Numbered from the stretch's first letter, positions 42,764 through 52,151 are shown. The stretch: DNA of 64,000 bases from Salinirubrum litoreum (GCF_020567425.1 NZ_JAJCVJ010000003.1:434001-498000), one strand, 5' to 3'. The notes: generated from the letters alone by a model not told the origin. Numbers and translations are program-made.

Positions 42764-44358
42764 GAGTCGAGATACCCCAACTGTTCCAGATGTTCCTCGA
42801 CGGTCTCGTCGGCGGTCTCCCGCCGGTCGCCCGCGTCCCACGCCGGATACGTGATGCGCTCCCGCGACTCGGGGACGAGCGACCGCCCGTCCATGCGTTC
42901 GTCCGCCGGCAGATCCAGCAGCGCGAGGACCGTCGGTGCCACGTCGAACAGGTGTGCGCCCGCGAGGTCGGCCGACTCGGTGCCCGGTCCCGACAACGCG
43001 ATCACGCCGTCCCACTTGTGGTTGTACGGCTCGCGTGGCTCGCCGAACACCGACTCCCGAAGCTGTGCCGAGAGGAACTGATCGAAGTCCGCCGGCACGA
43101 CGATCACGTCGGGGGCGTCCTCGACGCGTGGCCCGTCGAACACCTCTTCTCTGCGTGCGACACGCTCGAAGACCGGATCGCCATCGGGCGTCTCGACCGA
43201 CTGGAAGAGCTCGATCAGTCGATCTCGCAGGGGCTCGTACTCCTCATCCGAGACGACGCCCGCCGGTTCCCTGCCGGCGAGGTTGATCCGGACGCCGCAC
43301 TCGATGCGGGAGCGCATGTAGACCTGCGAGGCCGGGAAGTCCACACGCTCGATACCGGCCCGGACGACGTCTTCGGGGACGATGCGCTGGACGACGCCCG
43401 CGAGCCGGAGCGTCGAGAGGACGCCCGCGATTCGCTGGCTCGTGATCCCGACGCTCGCGGCGGTCGCCATCGCTCGCTCCGCGAGACCCGGTGTGTCCTC
43501 GCCCGCGAGTGCGCCGTCGCGGACGTCGCCCCACTCGGGCATCCCGCCGGCACCGCGCGTCCCGGTCACCAGCCCCTCGCGTCGCAGGTGTTCGTTCACC
43601 CGGTACTCGTAGCCGCCGTACTCGCCCATCCCGTGGTCGCTGGCGACGACGACGATCCGAGGCTCGGTCGCCTCGATTGTCTCTCTGATTTCGCGGTCGA
43701 TGCGTTCGTACACCGCCGCGACCGCCTCGTCGTCGCCCGGCAGTTCGTGGAAGACGGTGTCGGACTGCTGGAACTGGAGGAAGCCGAAGTCCGGATCGAA
43801 CCGATCCGCGAGATACCGGAACGCCGAGCCACGCTGGCCGACGAGGCGCGTGTACGCCGACACGCGCTCCTCACGCGACGGCGTCCGGTCGGTGCCGGTC
43901 CAGTCGGGGTAGACGCGGTAGTCGCCGACCGCCTCGCGCACCTCGTCGAGGAGGCCGTCGGGGTGACACGGCGGGTTCTCCGGGGCGGTGTAGCCGGGGA
44001 TCAGCGCACCGTCGAACGGTTCTGGTGGGCCGGTGACGGGGACGTTGACGACGACGCTCGACAGGCCGTGGTGGTCGAGCGTGTGCCAGAGCGGGCGCTC
44101 CCGAACGTGGGTCGCGTTCACCACGTCGTAGTCGTAGCCGTCGAACGTCAGAAACCCGAAGACGCCGTGTTTGCCGGGGTTCGTCCCGGTGTACAGCGAG
44201 GGCCACGCACTGGCCGTCCACGGCGGCACCTGCGACCGGAGGGGACCACGCTCGCCGTCGTCGAACAGTCGAGCGAGTGTCGGAATCCGCCCCTCCCGCG
44301 CGAGGGGGTCTGTGACCCCCGCGCAGGCGGCGTCGATCCCGACGAGTAACAACTCCAT
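42760..44358 (-). CDS. Alkaline phosphatase superfamily (type I phosphodiesterase) protein
   Basis: 532 residues. ELLLVGIDAACAGVTDPLAR begins the fold, with the nucleophile in PPWTASAWPSLYTGTNPGKH (Thr48), then NVPVTGPPEPFDGALIPGYT, FLQFQQSDTVFHEL and VVVASDHGMGEYGG. This layout matches the archaeal AP-family phosphodiesterase/nucleotide pyrophosphatase group found beside glycan genes. Cytoplasmic by sequence. It is translationally coupled to the FemAB-like gene, so the two probably act in one surface-polymer modification. Substrate unknown. Confidence 0.88.
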   Translation of the reverse strand: MELLLVGIDAACAGVTDPLAREGRIPTLARLFDDGERGPLRSQVPPWTASAWPSLYTGTNPGKHGVFGFLTFDGYDYDVVNATHVRERPLWHTLDHHGLSSVVVNVPVTGPPEPFDGALIPGYTAPENPPCHPDGLLDEVREAVGDYRVYPDWTGTDRTPSREERVSAYTRLVGQRGSAFRYLADRFDPDFGFLQFQQSDTVFHELPGDDEAVAAVYERIDREIRETIEATEPRIVVVASDHGMGEYGGYEYRVNEHLRREGLVTGTRGAGGMPEWGDVRDGALAGEDTPGLAERAMATAASVGITSQRIAGVLSTLRLAGVVQRIVPEDVVRAGIERVDFPASQVYMRSRIECGVRINLAGREPAGVVSDEEYEPLRDRLIELFQSVETPDGDPVFERVARREEVFDGPRVEDAPDVIVVPADFDQFLSAQLRESVFGEPREPYNHKWDGVIALSGPGTESADLAGAHLFDVAPTVLALLDLPADERMDGRSLVPESRERITYPAWDAGDRRETADETVEEHLEQLGYLDS

Positions 44359-44689
44359 GGGACACGAGAGGCCACCGATCCGCTTTGTTATGCTCCGGTT
44401 GGTGGCCGGCGCGCGGCGTAGCCACCCCCTTCTCGACCGATCGATCCACCGAAACCGAAGTTAAACGTGTCACTCGAAGTGAGTGTATTCGGAGATAACG
44501 ACCGGGTACGAGCAGTTTGCCTACCGATTCGATTCGTTTGATTCTGCTTACGTTCCGATTCGTGGAGGTGTGTCGTCGGTTTGCATCTCACCGAGTTTCC
44601 GGGCGCGAACGACGCGCTCCGTCCAGTCGCATCCGTCACGGTCGAAGACACACGGTAATTTTTTCTGTTTAAGCTGTGATTACGGGAGT
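44359..44689. promoter_or_regulatory. Divergent intergenic region between phosphatase operon and small ORF
   Basis: 331 bases, no gene seen. It holds a short inverted repeat TCACTcgaAGTGA near 44471 and an AT-rich TAATTTTTTCTGTTTAAGC at 44656-44674, the likely promoter of the gene starting at 44690. Promoter elements for the minus-strand operon are expected near 44390. Confidence 0.5.
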
Positions 44690-44896
44690 ATGCCACACGA
44701 CCAGCCGCCATCCGACACTGCCGGGACGCGCGACGAACCGCGCGAGACGGCGGGTGTCGAGTGGGAGGCGAAGTGGACGCGGAAGGACCGCGCCGACCAC
44801 CTCCTGTTCGTTCCCTCTGCGTCCGACCGGGACTCGATCGAGGAGTTCCTGGTCGTCGATCCGGCCAGCCTCAGGGACCTCAGCGAGTGGCGGTGA
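44690..44896 (+). CDS. Small haloarchaeal hypothetical protein
   Basis: 68 residues from the ATG at 44690, 16-30 nt after an AT-rich promoter-like stretch. Acidic N-terminus (DTAGTRDEPRETAG) then a compact motif VEWEAKWTRKDRADHLLFVP and SIEEFLVVDPASLRDLSEWR. No signal or membrane segment. I recognise no named domain; the folded half is the kind of short conserved protein common in haloarchaea. It is convergent with the winged-helix membrane gene. Confidence 0.65.
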   Translation: MPHDQPPSDTAGTRDEPRETAGVEWEAKWTRKDRADHLLFVPSASDRDSIEEFLVVDPASLRDLSEWR

Positions 44897-44958
44897 CACA
44901 CCGCCGCCGTCTGCGGCGTCACACGGCGTGAGCGACTGCGTTCGTCGTGACCGGGCGT

Positions 44959-45561
44959 CTACTCCTCGCGCAGTTGCTTGCGTTCGGAGGCGTCTCGCGG
45001 CGTTCCGGACTGCTGGGCGTGTGCGAGTGCGAGAACGACGAGCGCCAGCGAGACGAGCAAGAGGAGGTTCGCACCGGAGACGAGTCCGGCGGGCGGGAGT
45101 CCGAGCGAGACGAGTACCCCCAGCAGGACACCGAACAGGCCGACGGCGAGGTAGTACACCTGCCACGCCGGCCCCTCGTCGTGGGGGTTGAGATACGGGT
45201 CGAGGAGTCGCACGCGGTCGGTGAGTCTGATCGTCCCGGTGTCGTCGTGTTCGATCAGGCCGACCTCGGTCAGTCGCGGGACGTGACTCTGGTACAGCGA
45301 GACGTACACGCGTCGGCTCTGCTTCTCGGTCACGTCCTCCGGGTCCTCGTCTTCTTCCCAACCGGCGACCGCGTTCGCCACGTCGCGGAGCGGTGCCTCG
45401 CCGCCGTGCTCCTGGAGGTAGTAGATGATCTGTCGCCGCCGGCGGTTGCTGAGGATGTCGAAGACGGTGTCTTCGTCCAGCGGTTCGGCGTTCGAACCGG
45501 CGACTCCCGACAGCACCTCGCCGATGAGCCGTCTCGGGCGGCTCGACGAATCGCTCGACAT
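44959..45561 (-). CDS. Winged-helix domain plus two-membrane-segment protein (DUF7344 type), copy B
   Basis: 200 residues from the ATG at 45561 (MSSDSSSRPRRLIGEVLSGV). wHTH: LDEDTVFDILSNRRRRQIIY, RDVANAVAGWEEDEDPEDVT, VSLYQSHVPRLTEVGLIEHD; then two membrane helices (YYLAVGLFGVLLGVLVSLGL, NLLLLVSLALVVLALAHA). Same layout as the protein at 38617. Copies A and B bracket the phosphatase/GNAT block, and copy B lies next to the start of the glycan operon, so a regulatory link to surface-polymer genes is plausible but unproven. Confidence 0.82.
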   Translation of the reverse strand: MSSDSSSRPRRLIGEVLSGVAGSNAEPLDEDTVFDILSNRRRRQIIYYLQEHGGEAPLRDVANAVAGWEEDEDPEDVTEKQSRRVYVSLYQSHVPRLTEVGLIEHDDTGTIRLTDRVRLLDPYLNPHDEGPAWQVYYLAVGLFGVLLGVLVSLGLPPAGLVSGANLLLLVSLALVVLALAHAQQSGTPRDASERKQLREE

Positions 45562-45839
45562 CGGGAGGCTACGCCCACCGCCTCGGCGTCCGCCGCTGGT
45601 CTGGTACACGATAGATCGACATGGGTACTTCTGCAATGTGTCCGGGCTTTGTTACGATGTTCCTACCCGCTGAACGGTTGGTTATTCGGTAGGTAGCACC
45701 TCGCTGGCGACGGAGCGCGTCTGACGCTTCGAGCGGCGAAAACCGCCCGCCTGCGACCGACCGACCATCTCCATCCGTGGTAAAGAGACCCATAACAAAG
45801 GGGGAACTCGGCATCTCTTCTCACCGAGCAACGCTAACG

Positions 45840-46529
45840 ATGGAACAGGAAGACGACGGACGACAGTTCGACGACACGGTCGGGTCGCCGGCGACTGCCG
45901 GTGAGCACGCAGTCGACCGACGGGAACCAGCCGACACGGCAGGTCCGGACACGGCCGAGTTCGGCACGAACGTCTCGGTCGCGGCCGACGCACGCGTCGG
46001 ACTCCGGTACACAGACGACGCCGGTCCCGCCGTGATCGGCGACGACGCCACGATCAGGTCCGGGTCGGTGATCTACGCCGACACCACCGCCGGGGCCGGG
46101 CTGACGACCGGCCACCGGGTGCTGATCCGCGAGCAGACGACGCTCGGCGAGGATGTCCTCGTCGGCACCGACACCGTCGTCGAGGACCACTGCGAGATCG
46201 GCTCGCACGTCAGACTCCAGACCGGCGTGTACCTCCCGTCGTACACGACCGTCGGCGACCGGGTGTTCGTCGGGCCGCGCGCCACGATGACGAACGACCC
46301 GTACCCCGTCCGCCAGACGGCCGACCTCGTGGGACCGACCCTCGCGGACGACGCGACCGTCGGCGCGAACGCGACACTGCTGCCCGGCGTCCACGTCGGG
46401 GAGCGCGCGTTTGTCGCCGCCGGCGCGGTCGTCACCGAAGACGTTCCACCCGACACATTGGCCGTCGGCGCACCTGCCCGTCACCGACCGCTCCCCGCCG
46501 AACTGGCAGGAGGCAACGACTTACCGTGA
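45840..46529 (+). CDS. WbpD-like N-acetyltransferase (left-handed beta-helix)
   Basis: 229 residues from the ATG at 45840. A 40-residue acidic leader precedes the hexapeptide-repeat beta-helix (GPAVIGDDATIRSGSVIYAD, HRVLIREQTTLGEDVLVGTD, GVYLPSYTTVGDRVFVGPRA). It ends AFVAAGAVVTEDVPPDTLAV then GAPARHRP, typical of sugar N-acetyltransferases. First gene of an operon: its stop overlaps the next GTG by 4 nt. By gene content I assign it the WbpD step, acetylation of the 3-amino group of a UDP-2-acetamido-3-amino uronic acid. That is a pathway inference, not a motif-level certainty. Confidence 0.85.
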   Translation: MEQEDDGRQFDDTVGSPATAGEHAVDRREPADTAGPDTAEFGTNVSVAADARVGLRYTDDAGPAVIGDDATIRSGSVIYADTTAGAGLTTGHRVLIREQTTLGEDVLVGTDTVVEDHCEIGSHVRLQTGVYLPSYTTVGDRVFVGPRATMTNDPYPVRQTADLVGPTLADDATVGANATLLPGVHVGERAFVAAGAVVTEDVPPDTLAVGAPARHRPLPAELAGGNDLP

Positions 46530-47647
46530 TCCCTATCGCACGCCCCCGACTCGGTCCGACCGAACGCGACCGCCTCCTCGCTGTCCTCGACTCCGGCTAT
46601 CTGGCCGACGGTCCCGAGGTCCGCGAGTTCGAGACGAACTTCGCCGACTACTGTGGCACCGCCCACGGGGTCGCCGCCTCGAACGGGACGACCGCGCTCC
46701 ACGCCGCGCTGGTCGCCCTCGGTGTCGACCCCGGCGACCGCGTGGTGACCACGCCCTTCTCGTTCGTCGCCACGGCCTCGGCGATCAGCCACGCCGGCGC
46801 GGAACCGGTCTTCGCCGACGTCGACCCGCTGACGTACAACCTCGACCCGCACGCCGTCGAGTCGGCACTCCGGGCCGACCCCGACATCACCGCCATCCTG
46901 CCGGTCCACCTCTACGGACTGGCCTGTCCGATGGACCACTTCCGCGAGTTGGCCGACGAGTACGACTGTGCGCTCCTCGCGGACGCCGCGCAGGCCCACG
47001 GCGCGACCTACCGAGGGACCCCGGTCGGTTCGCACGCCGACGCCGCCTGTTTCTCCTTCTACCCGACGAAGAACATGACGACGGGCGAGGGCGGGATGAT
47101 CGTCACCGACGACAGCGCGGTCGCAGAGCGCGCCCGCCGGTTCGTCGACCACGGCCGGACCGAGGGGTACGAACACGTCTCGCTCGGGCACAACTTCCGA
47201 CTGTCCAGTCTCGGCGCGGCGCTCGGCAACGCGCAACTCGACAAACTGCCGGCGTTCGTCGGCACCCGCCGGGACAACGCCGCCAGACTCGACGAGGCGG
47301 TCGCCGAGTCCGACCTCCGTGCCCCCGTCGAGCCACCGCACCGGGAACACGCCTACCACCAGTACACGGTTCGGTGTCCGCCGGGTGACCGCGACGCGGT
47401 CGCCGACGCCCTCGAGTCGCGGGGTGTCGCCAGTCGGGTCTACTACCCGACGCCGATCCACCGACAACCGCTGTACGCCGGTGGTCCGTCGGTCGCCGAC
47501 CCGCTTCCCTCCCACGGCGGGGACTGTCCGGTCGCCGAGCAGGCGGCCGAGGAGGTCCTCTCGATTCCGGTCCATCCCGGCCTGACCGACGAGGAGTTGG
47601 CGACCGTCGCCGACGCGGTCGCGTCGATCCGGGGGGTGATCGCGTGA
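46526..47647 (+). CDS. DegT/DnrJ/EryC1 sugar aminotransferase (WbpE-like)
   Basis: 373 residues from GTG in the GTGA overlap; AGGAGG at 46508-46513 supports it. PLP-fold landmarks: GVAASNGTTALHAALVALGV, TTPFSFVATASAISHAGAEP, ADAAQAHGATYRG, and the Schiff-base lysine in FSFYPTKNMTTGEGGM (Lys182). The class transfers an amino group from glutamate to a keto nucleotide sugar. Next to a WbpD-like, a Gfo/Idh and a nucleotide-sugar dehydrogenase gene, the likely product is UDP-2-acetamido-3-amino uronic acid. Overlaps the next gene by 4 nt. Confidence 0.92.
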   Translation: MIPIARPRLGPTERDRLLAVLDSGYLADGPEVREFETNFADYCGTAHGVAASNGTTALHAALVALGVDPGDRVVTTPFSFVATASAISHAGAEPVFADVDPLTYNLDPHAVESALRADPDITAILPVHLYGLACPMDHFRELADEYDCALLADAAQAHGATYRGTPVGSHADAACFSFYPTKNMTTGEGGMIVTDDSAVAERARRFVDHGRTEGYEHVSLGHNFRLSSLGAALGNAQLDKLPAFVGTRRDNAARLDEAVAESDLRAPVEPPHREHAYHQYTVRCPPGDRDAVADALESRGVASRVYYPTPIHRQPLYAGGPSVADPLPSHGGDCPVAEQAAEEVLSIPVHPGLTDEELATVADAVASIRGVIA

Positions 47648-48609
47648 CCCTCGCGGTCGGCGTGATCGGTGTCGGGCGGATGGGTCGGAACCACGTCCGC
47701 GTCTACAACGAACTGCCGGGTGTCGAACTCGTGGGTGTCGCCGACGCCGACGAGTCGCGTGCCGCGCACATCGCTCGCGAGTACGGCACCGCCGCACTCG
47801 ACACGGACGACCTCCTCGCGGCCGCCGACGCCGTCTCGGTCGCGGTCCCCAGCGAGTACCACTACCGAATCGCTCGCGACGCGCTGTCTACGGGCGTCCA
47901 CGCGCTGGTCGAGAAACCGTTCGTCCGGCGGGTCGACCACGGCGAGGAACTGATCGCGCTCGCCGAGCGCCACGACTGCCGACTGCAGGTCGGCCACGTC
48001 GAGCGGTTCAACCCGGCGGTCCGGGAGATCGGCGACGTGATCCGCGGCATGGACGTGGTCGCCGTCGAGAGCAAACGACTGGGCCCGCCGGTCGATCCGG
48101 TGCCGGACGACGACCCGGTGATGGATCTGATGATCCACGACCTCGACGTGTTGTTCTCGCTGTTCGGCGAGGACGTGACCGCGGCCAGCGCGACCGCACC
48201 CTCCCCGGAACACGTGCTCGCGCAGTTGACGTTCGCGGACGGGCCGACCGCCTCGCTGACCGCGAGTCGGTGTACCCAGAAGAAGGTCCGGACCCTGACC
48301 GTCACGGCCGAGGAGGCACTGGTCGAACTCGACTACACCGACCAATCGATCCGCGTCCACCGCCACTCGGTACCGGAGTACATCGAGCAGAACGGCGACG
48401 TGCGCTACCGCCACGGGAGCATCGTCGAGCACCCGCTCGTGGAGAGCGCCGAACCGCTCCGCGCCGAACTCGCCGGCTTCCGGGACGCCGTGACCGAGGG
48501 GACCGACCCCCGCGTCACCGGGCGTGACGGCCTGCGCGCCGTCGAGTTCGCCCAGCGCCTCCAGCGACTCGCCGGTCTGGTGCCGGGCGAGGAGGTGGAG
48601 CCGTGGTGA
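47644..48609 (+). CDS. Gfo/Idh/MocA family oxidoreductase (WbpB-like)
   Basis: 321 residues from GTG in a GTGA overlap. Rossmann motif VGVIGVGRMGRNHVRVYNEL (4-23), the EKPFV loop with catalytic-region Lys (about 97-101), and GHVERFNPAVREIGDV in the C-terminal fold. In the WbpA-B-E-D-I pathway the WbpB enzyme oxidises the sugar C3 hydroxyl of UDP-GlcNAcA to a ketone, with 2-oxoglutarate recycling NADH. The length matches WbpB. Without the neighbours it could only be called a generic sugar oxidoreductase. Confidence 0.9.
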   Translation: MTLAVGVIGVGRMGRNHVRVYNELPGVELVGVADADESRAAHIAREYGTAALDTDDLLAAADAVSVAVPSEYHYRIARDALSTGVHALVEKPFVRRVDHGEELIALAERHDCRLQVGHVERFNPAVREIGDVIRGMDVVAVESKRLGPPVDPVPDDDPVMDLMIHDLDVLFSLFGEDVTAASATAPSPEHVLAQLTFADGPTASLTASRCTQKKVRTLTVTAEEALVELDYTDQSIRVHRHSVPEYIEQNGDVRYRHGSIVEHPLVESAEPLRAELAGFRDAVTEGTDPRVTGRDGLRAVEFAQRLQRLAGLVPGEEVEPW

Positions 48610-49970
48610 GTTCCGACGCCGAGCAGGTGACGTGGCTCTACGAGAACGAAGGACCGACAGAGCGCCAGCGCGAGGCGTTCCTGTCGGGGCAGGTCCCGGT
48701 CGCGGTGTACGGCCTCGGGAAGATGGGCCTCCCGCTTGCGGCCGTCTTCGCGGACGTGACCGGCAACGTCGTCGGCGCGGACATCGACCCGGCGGTCGTC
48801 GACAGTTTGAATCGCGGCCAGTCGACCGTGGACCGGGAACCCGGACTGGACGCCCTCGTCACCGACCTCGTGTCCGACGGCGACTTCCGCGCGGTCACCG
48901 ACGCCAAGCGCGCCGCGAGCGACGCCGCGATCCACGTCGTCATCGTCCCGACCGGCGTCAACGACGACGGCACCCTCGATCTCGGCGCGCTCCGAACCGT
49001 GCTGTGTGACGTGGGCGACGGACTCTCGCCGGGCGACACCGTCTTCGTCGAGTGTACGGTCCCGCCGGGCACCTGCGCGAAACTCGTCGAACCGATCCTC
49101 GCGTCGGTCTCCGGGCTCGACCCTGGCGACTTCGGTGTCGCGTTCTGCCCGGAACGCACCGCGAGCGGGCGCGCGCTCCGTGACATCCGCGGGGCGTACC
49201 CGAAGATCGTCGGCGGCCTGAACGACGAGAGCACGCGAGTCGCCGAACTCGTCTACGAGACGATCAACGAGTCGGGCGTCGTGACCGTCTCGGACGCGAC
49301 CACCGCAGAGGCGGTGAAGGTGTTCGAGGGGATCTACCGCGACGTGAACATCGCGCTGGCGAACGAACTGGCGACCTACACCGACACGCTCGGGATCGAC
49401 GTCCGGGAGGCCATCGACGCCGCCAACACCCAGCCGTACTCCCACATCCACACGCCGGGACCGGGCGTCGGGGGCCACTGCATCCCCTTCTACCCGTACT
49501 TCCTCACGACGCCGTTCGACGTGGACGCCCAACTGATCCGGACCGCGCGCCGGATCAACGACGGGATGCCGGTCTACACGGTCCAGCGCCTCCAGGACTG
49601 TCTGGAGGCGGTCGGTCGTGACATCGCCGACTCGTCGGTGCTCGTCCTCGGTGTCACCTACCGCGCCGGCGTCAAGGAGACGACAGAGTCGCCCGCGCTG
49701 GGGATCATCGAGGGACTCCGGACGCTCGGCGCGACCGTCTTCGCCAGCGACCCGATGGTCGACGATCTGGAACAGTTCGGAGCCACCACGGTGCCGATCG
49801 AGTCCATCCACGAGGCGGACGTCGACGCGGTGATCCTCGTCACCGACCACGAGGAGTTCGGTGAGATCGAGTGGGACCGCTTCGACCGCCGGTTGGTGGT
49901 CGTCGACGGCCGGGACGCACTCGACCTGGGCGACACCGACCACTACGTCTACACCATCGGGAGTGGCTGA
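48603..49970 (+). CDS. UDP-sugar 6-dehydrogenase (WbpA/WecC family)
   Basis: 455 residues from GTG, overlapping the previous gene by 7 nt, after a GAGGAGGTGGAG stretch. NAD domain: VAVYGLGKMGLPLAAVFADV; Pro-rich VECTVPPGTC; FCPERTASGRALRDI; a linker helix EAVKVFEGIYRDVNIALANE; and the catalytic Cys293 in GVGGHCIPFYPYF. It oxidises the C6 alcohol of a UDP-N-acetylhexosamine to a uronate in two steps. UDP-GlcNAc (WbpA) and UDP-ManNAc (WecC) are both possible substrates; the adjacent WbpB/E/D-like genes favour UDP-GlcNAc. Confidence 0.93.
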   Translation: MVSSDAEQVTWLYENEGPTERQREAFLSGQVPVAVYGLGKMGLPLAAVFADVTGNVVGADIDPAVVDSLNRGQSTVDREPGLDALVTDLVSDGDFRAVTDAKRAASDAAIHVVIVPTGVNDDGTLDLGALRTVLCDVGDGLSPGDTVFVECTVPPGTCAKLVEPILASVSGLDPGDFGVAFCPERTASGRALRDIRGAYPKIVGGLNDESTRVAELVYETINESGVVTVSDATTAEAVKVFEGIYRDVNIALANELATYTDTLGIDVREAIDAANTQPYSHIHTPGPGVGGHCIPFYPYFLTTPFDVDAQLIRTARRINDGMPVYTVQRLQDCLEAVGRDIADSSVLVLGVTYRAGVKETTESPALGIIEGLRTLGATVFASDPMVDDLEQFGATTVPIESIHEADVDAVILVTDHEEFGEIEWDRFDRRLVVVDGRDALDLGDTDHYVYTIGSG

Positions 49971-50995
49971 TGTACCGGAACAAACACGTCGCGGTCGTCG
50001 TCCCGGCGTACAACGAGGGCGGCTTCGTCGGCGAGGTGATCGAGACGGTCCCCGACTTCGTGGACCGGGTGTACGCCGTCGACGACCGCTCGACCGACGG
50101 GACGTGGGACGAGATCTGCGAGTCGGCCGACCGGATGAACGCCTCGGATCGCGTCGACACCCCCCTCGCGGACGGCGGGCAGGGAGACGACGCGTTCGTC
50201 GTCCCGATCCGCCACGAGCAGAACACCGGCGTCGGCGGGGCGATCAAGACCGGCTACCGCCGGGCCTACGCCGACGGGATGGACGCGGTCGCGGTGATGA
50301 ACGGCGACGGGCAGATGGACCCGGCGATCCTCGACCGCATCCTCGATCCGGTCGTCTCCGGCCGGGCCGACTACGCGAAGGGGAACCGACTGGCGCGTGG
50401 GACCGACCGCCGGGGGATGCCACCGGTTCGGCTGTTCGGCAACCTCCTCCTCTCGCTGTTGACGAAGATCGCAAGCGGCTACTGGCGGATGCTCGACCCG
50501 CAGAACGGCTACACCGCCGTCTCGCGGCGGGCACTGGAGACGCTGGAGATCGACGAACTGTACGATCAGTACGGCTTCGCCAACGACGTGCTGATCCGGT
50601 GTAACGCGGCCGGTCTCCGAGTCGCGGACGTCCCGATGCGCGCCCGGTACGGCGACGAGCGGAGTCACATCCGGATGTCCACGTTCGTCCCGAGCGTGAG
50701 TCGACTCCTGCTGTCCGGCCTGCTGTGGCGACTCCGGACCCGGTATCTCGTCTTCGACTTCCACCCGCTGGTCGCGCTGTTCCCCCTCGCGCTGTTCGGC
50801 TTAGCGTCCGGCCTCCTGGGTGCGGGTGCGGTCGCACTCGGCGTCGGCACCGCCGGTGACGGCGCGGTCGCCCGGACGCTCGTTCTGGCGGTCGTCGGGA
50901 TCAGCGCGGTGCTGTTCTCGACCGGCTTGCTGTTGGACCGGCACGCCAGCGACCCGCTGTGGGTCCACGTCGAGGAGGAGGTCGGGCCGCGATGA
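49970..50995 (+). CDS. Family 2 glycosyltransferase with C-terminal membrane helices
   Basis: 341 residues; the ATG shares one base with the previous stop (TGATG). GT-A fold: VAVVVPAYNEGGFVGEVIET, YAVDDRSTDGTWDEI, NTGVGGAIKTGYRRAYADGM and the metal motif AVMNGDGQMDP. Two C-terminal membrane helices (LVALFPLALFGLASGLLGAG, LVLAVVGISAVLFSTGLLLD) place it at the membrane. It resembles AglD/Dpm1-type transferases that load sugar onto dolichol phosphate or extend a lipid-linked glycan. Its substrate may be the product of the operon, by context only. Confidence 0.92.
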   Translation: MYRNKHVAVVVPAYNEGGFVGEVIETVPDFVDRVYAVDDRSTDGTWDEICESADRMNASDRVDTPLADGGQGDDAFVVPIRHEQNTGVGGAIKTGYRRAYADGMDAVAVMNGDGQMDPAILDRILDPVVSGRADYAKGNRLARGTDRRGMPPVRLFGNLLLSLLTKIASGYWRMLDPQNGYTAVSRRALETLEIDELYDQYGFANDVLIRCNAAGLRVADVPMRARYGDERSHIRMSTFVPSVSRLLLSGLLWRLRTRYLVFDFHPLVALFPLALFGLASGLLGAGAVALGVGTAGDGAVARTLVLAVVGISAVLFSTGLLLDRHASDPLWVHVEEEVGPR

Positions 50996-51047
50996 GGACT
51001 CGTCTCGCCGCGAGCGAGTCGGCGACTCCGATCCGGAGGAGCCGACG

Positions 51048-52151
51048 ATGAAGGTGCTCTCCGTCGTCGGCGCTCGCCCGCAGTTCGTGAAGGCGTTCCC
51101 CGTCTCCCGTGCCCTGCGAGCGCGCGGCGAGGAGGTGCTGGTCCACACCGGCCAGCACTACGACGAGGAACTCTCCGACGTCTTCTTCACCGAACTCGGC
51201 ATCCCCGAACCCGACTACCACCTCGGGGTCGGCAGCGGGAGTCACGCGACCCAGACCGCCCGCGTCATGGAACGACTCGACCCGGTCGTCGTCGACGAGG
51301 ACCCGGACGCACTGCTCGTCTACGGCGACACGAACTCGACGGTCGCCGCCGGACTGGTCGGGGCGAAACGCGACACCGCGGTCGTCCACGTCGAGGCCGG
51401 TCTGCGGAGTTTCGACCGGGAGATGCCCGAGGAGGTGAACCGCGTCGTCACCGACCACGTGGCCGACCTCCTGCTGTCGCCCACGGAGAAGGGAGCCGAG
51501 AACCTCGCGCGCGAAGGACTCGCGGACCGAACGGTCGTCACCGGCGACGTGATGTACGACGCCCTGCTGTGGGCACGCGACCGGGTCGGTGACGCGACGA
51601 CGGTCCTCGCCGACAACGATCTGACGCCCGGCGAGTACGTCCTCGCCACGGTCCACCGGGCGAAGAACACCGACGATCCCGCCCGCCTGTCGGCCATCCT
51701 CGACGGTCTCGCGGGCGTGTCCGATCCGGTCGTCGTCCCGGTCCACCCGCGCACCGAGACGGCTCTGCGGGAGCACGACCTGTGGGACCGTGCCTGCGAC
51801 GAGTTGCGGGTGATCGACCCGGTGGGCTACCTCCCCTTCGTCCGTCTGCTCGACGGCGCGCGCCGGATCGCCACCGACTCCGGCGGGGTCCAGAAGGAGG
51901 CGTTCTTCCTCGACACGCCCTGCGTGACCCTCCGCGAGGAGACCGAGTGGGTCGAGACCGTCGAGGCAGGCTGGAACGAACTTGTCGGGGCCGACGCCGA
52001 CGCGATCACGACCGCGCTGACCCGCGACTGGCCGCTCGGTGAGAAGCCACACCCCTACGGCGACGGTGACGCCGCGTCGGTCGTCGCCGAGGCTATCGAC
52101 GCGTACCTCCAAGACGGCGCGACGCCACCGACCGACGACGCTTCGAGGTGA
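51048..52151 (+). CDS. wecB: UDP-N-acetylglucosamine 2-epimerase family (WecB/WbpI-like)
   Basis: 367 residues from the ATG at 51048, with GGAGGAG at 51035-51041. Family landmarks: VLSVVGARPQFVKAFPVSRA (3-22), HTGQHYDEELSDVFF, VYGDTNSTVAAGLVGAK, HVEAGLRSFDREMPEEVNR and ATDSGGVQKEAFFLDTPCVT. It inverts C2 of UDP-GlcNAc (WecB) or of the 2,3-diacetamido uronic acid (WbpI). Gene order after the WbpA/B/E/D-like set favours the latter and hence a manno-configured product; enzymology would decide. Followed by a deacetylase-like gene with an 8-nt gap. Confidence 0.92.
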   Translation: MKVLSVVGARPQFVKAFPVSRALRARGEEVLVHTGQHYDEELSDVFFTELGIPEPDYHLGVGSGSHATQTARVMERLDPVVVDEDPDALLVYGDTNSTVAAGLVGAKRDTAVVHVEAGLRSFDREMPEEVNRVVTDHVADLLLSPTEKGAENLAREGLADRTVVTGDVMYDALLWARDRVGDATTVLADNDLTPGEYVLATVHRAKNTDDPARLSAILDGLAGVSDPVVVPVHPRTETALREHDLWDRACDELRVIDPVGYLPFVRLLDGARRIATDSGGVQKEAFFLDTPCVTLREETEWVETVEAGWNELVGADADAITTALTRDWPLGEKPHPYGDGDAASVVAEAIDAYLQDGATPPTDDASR

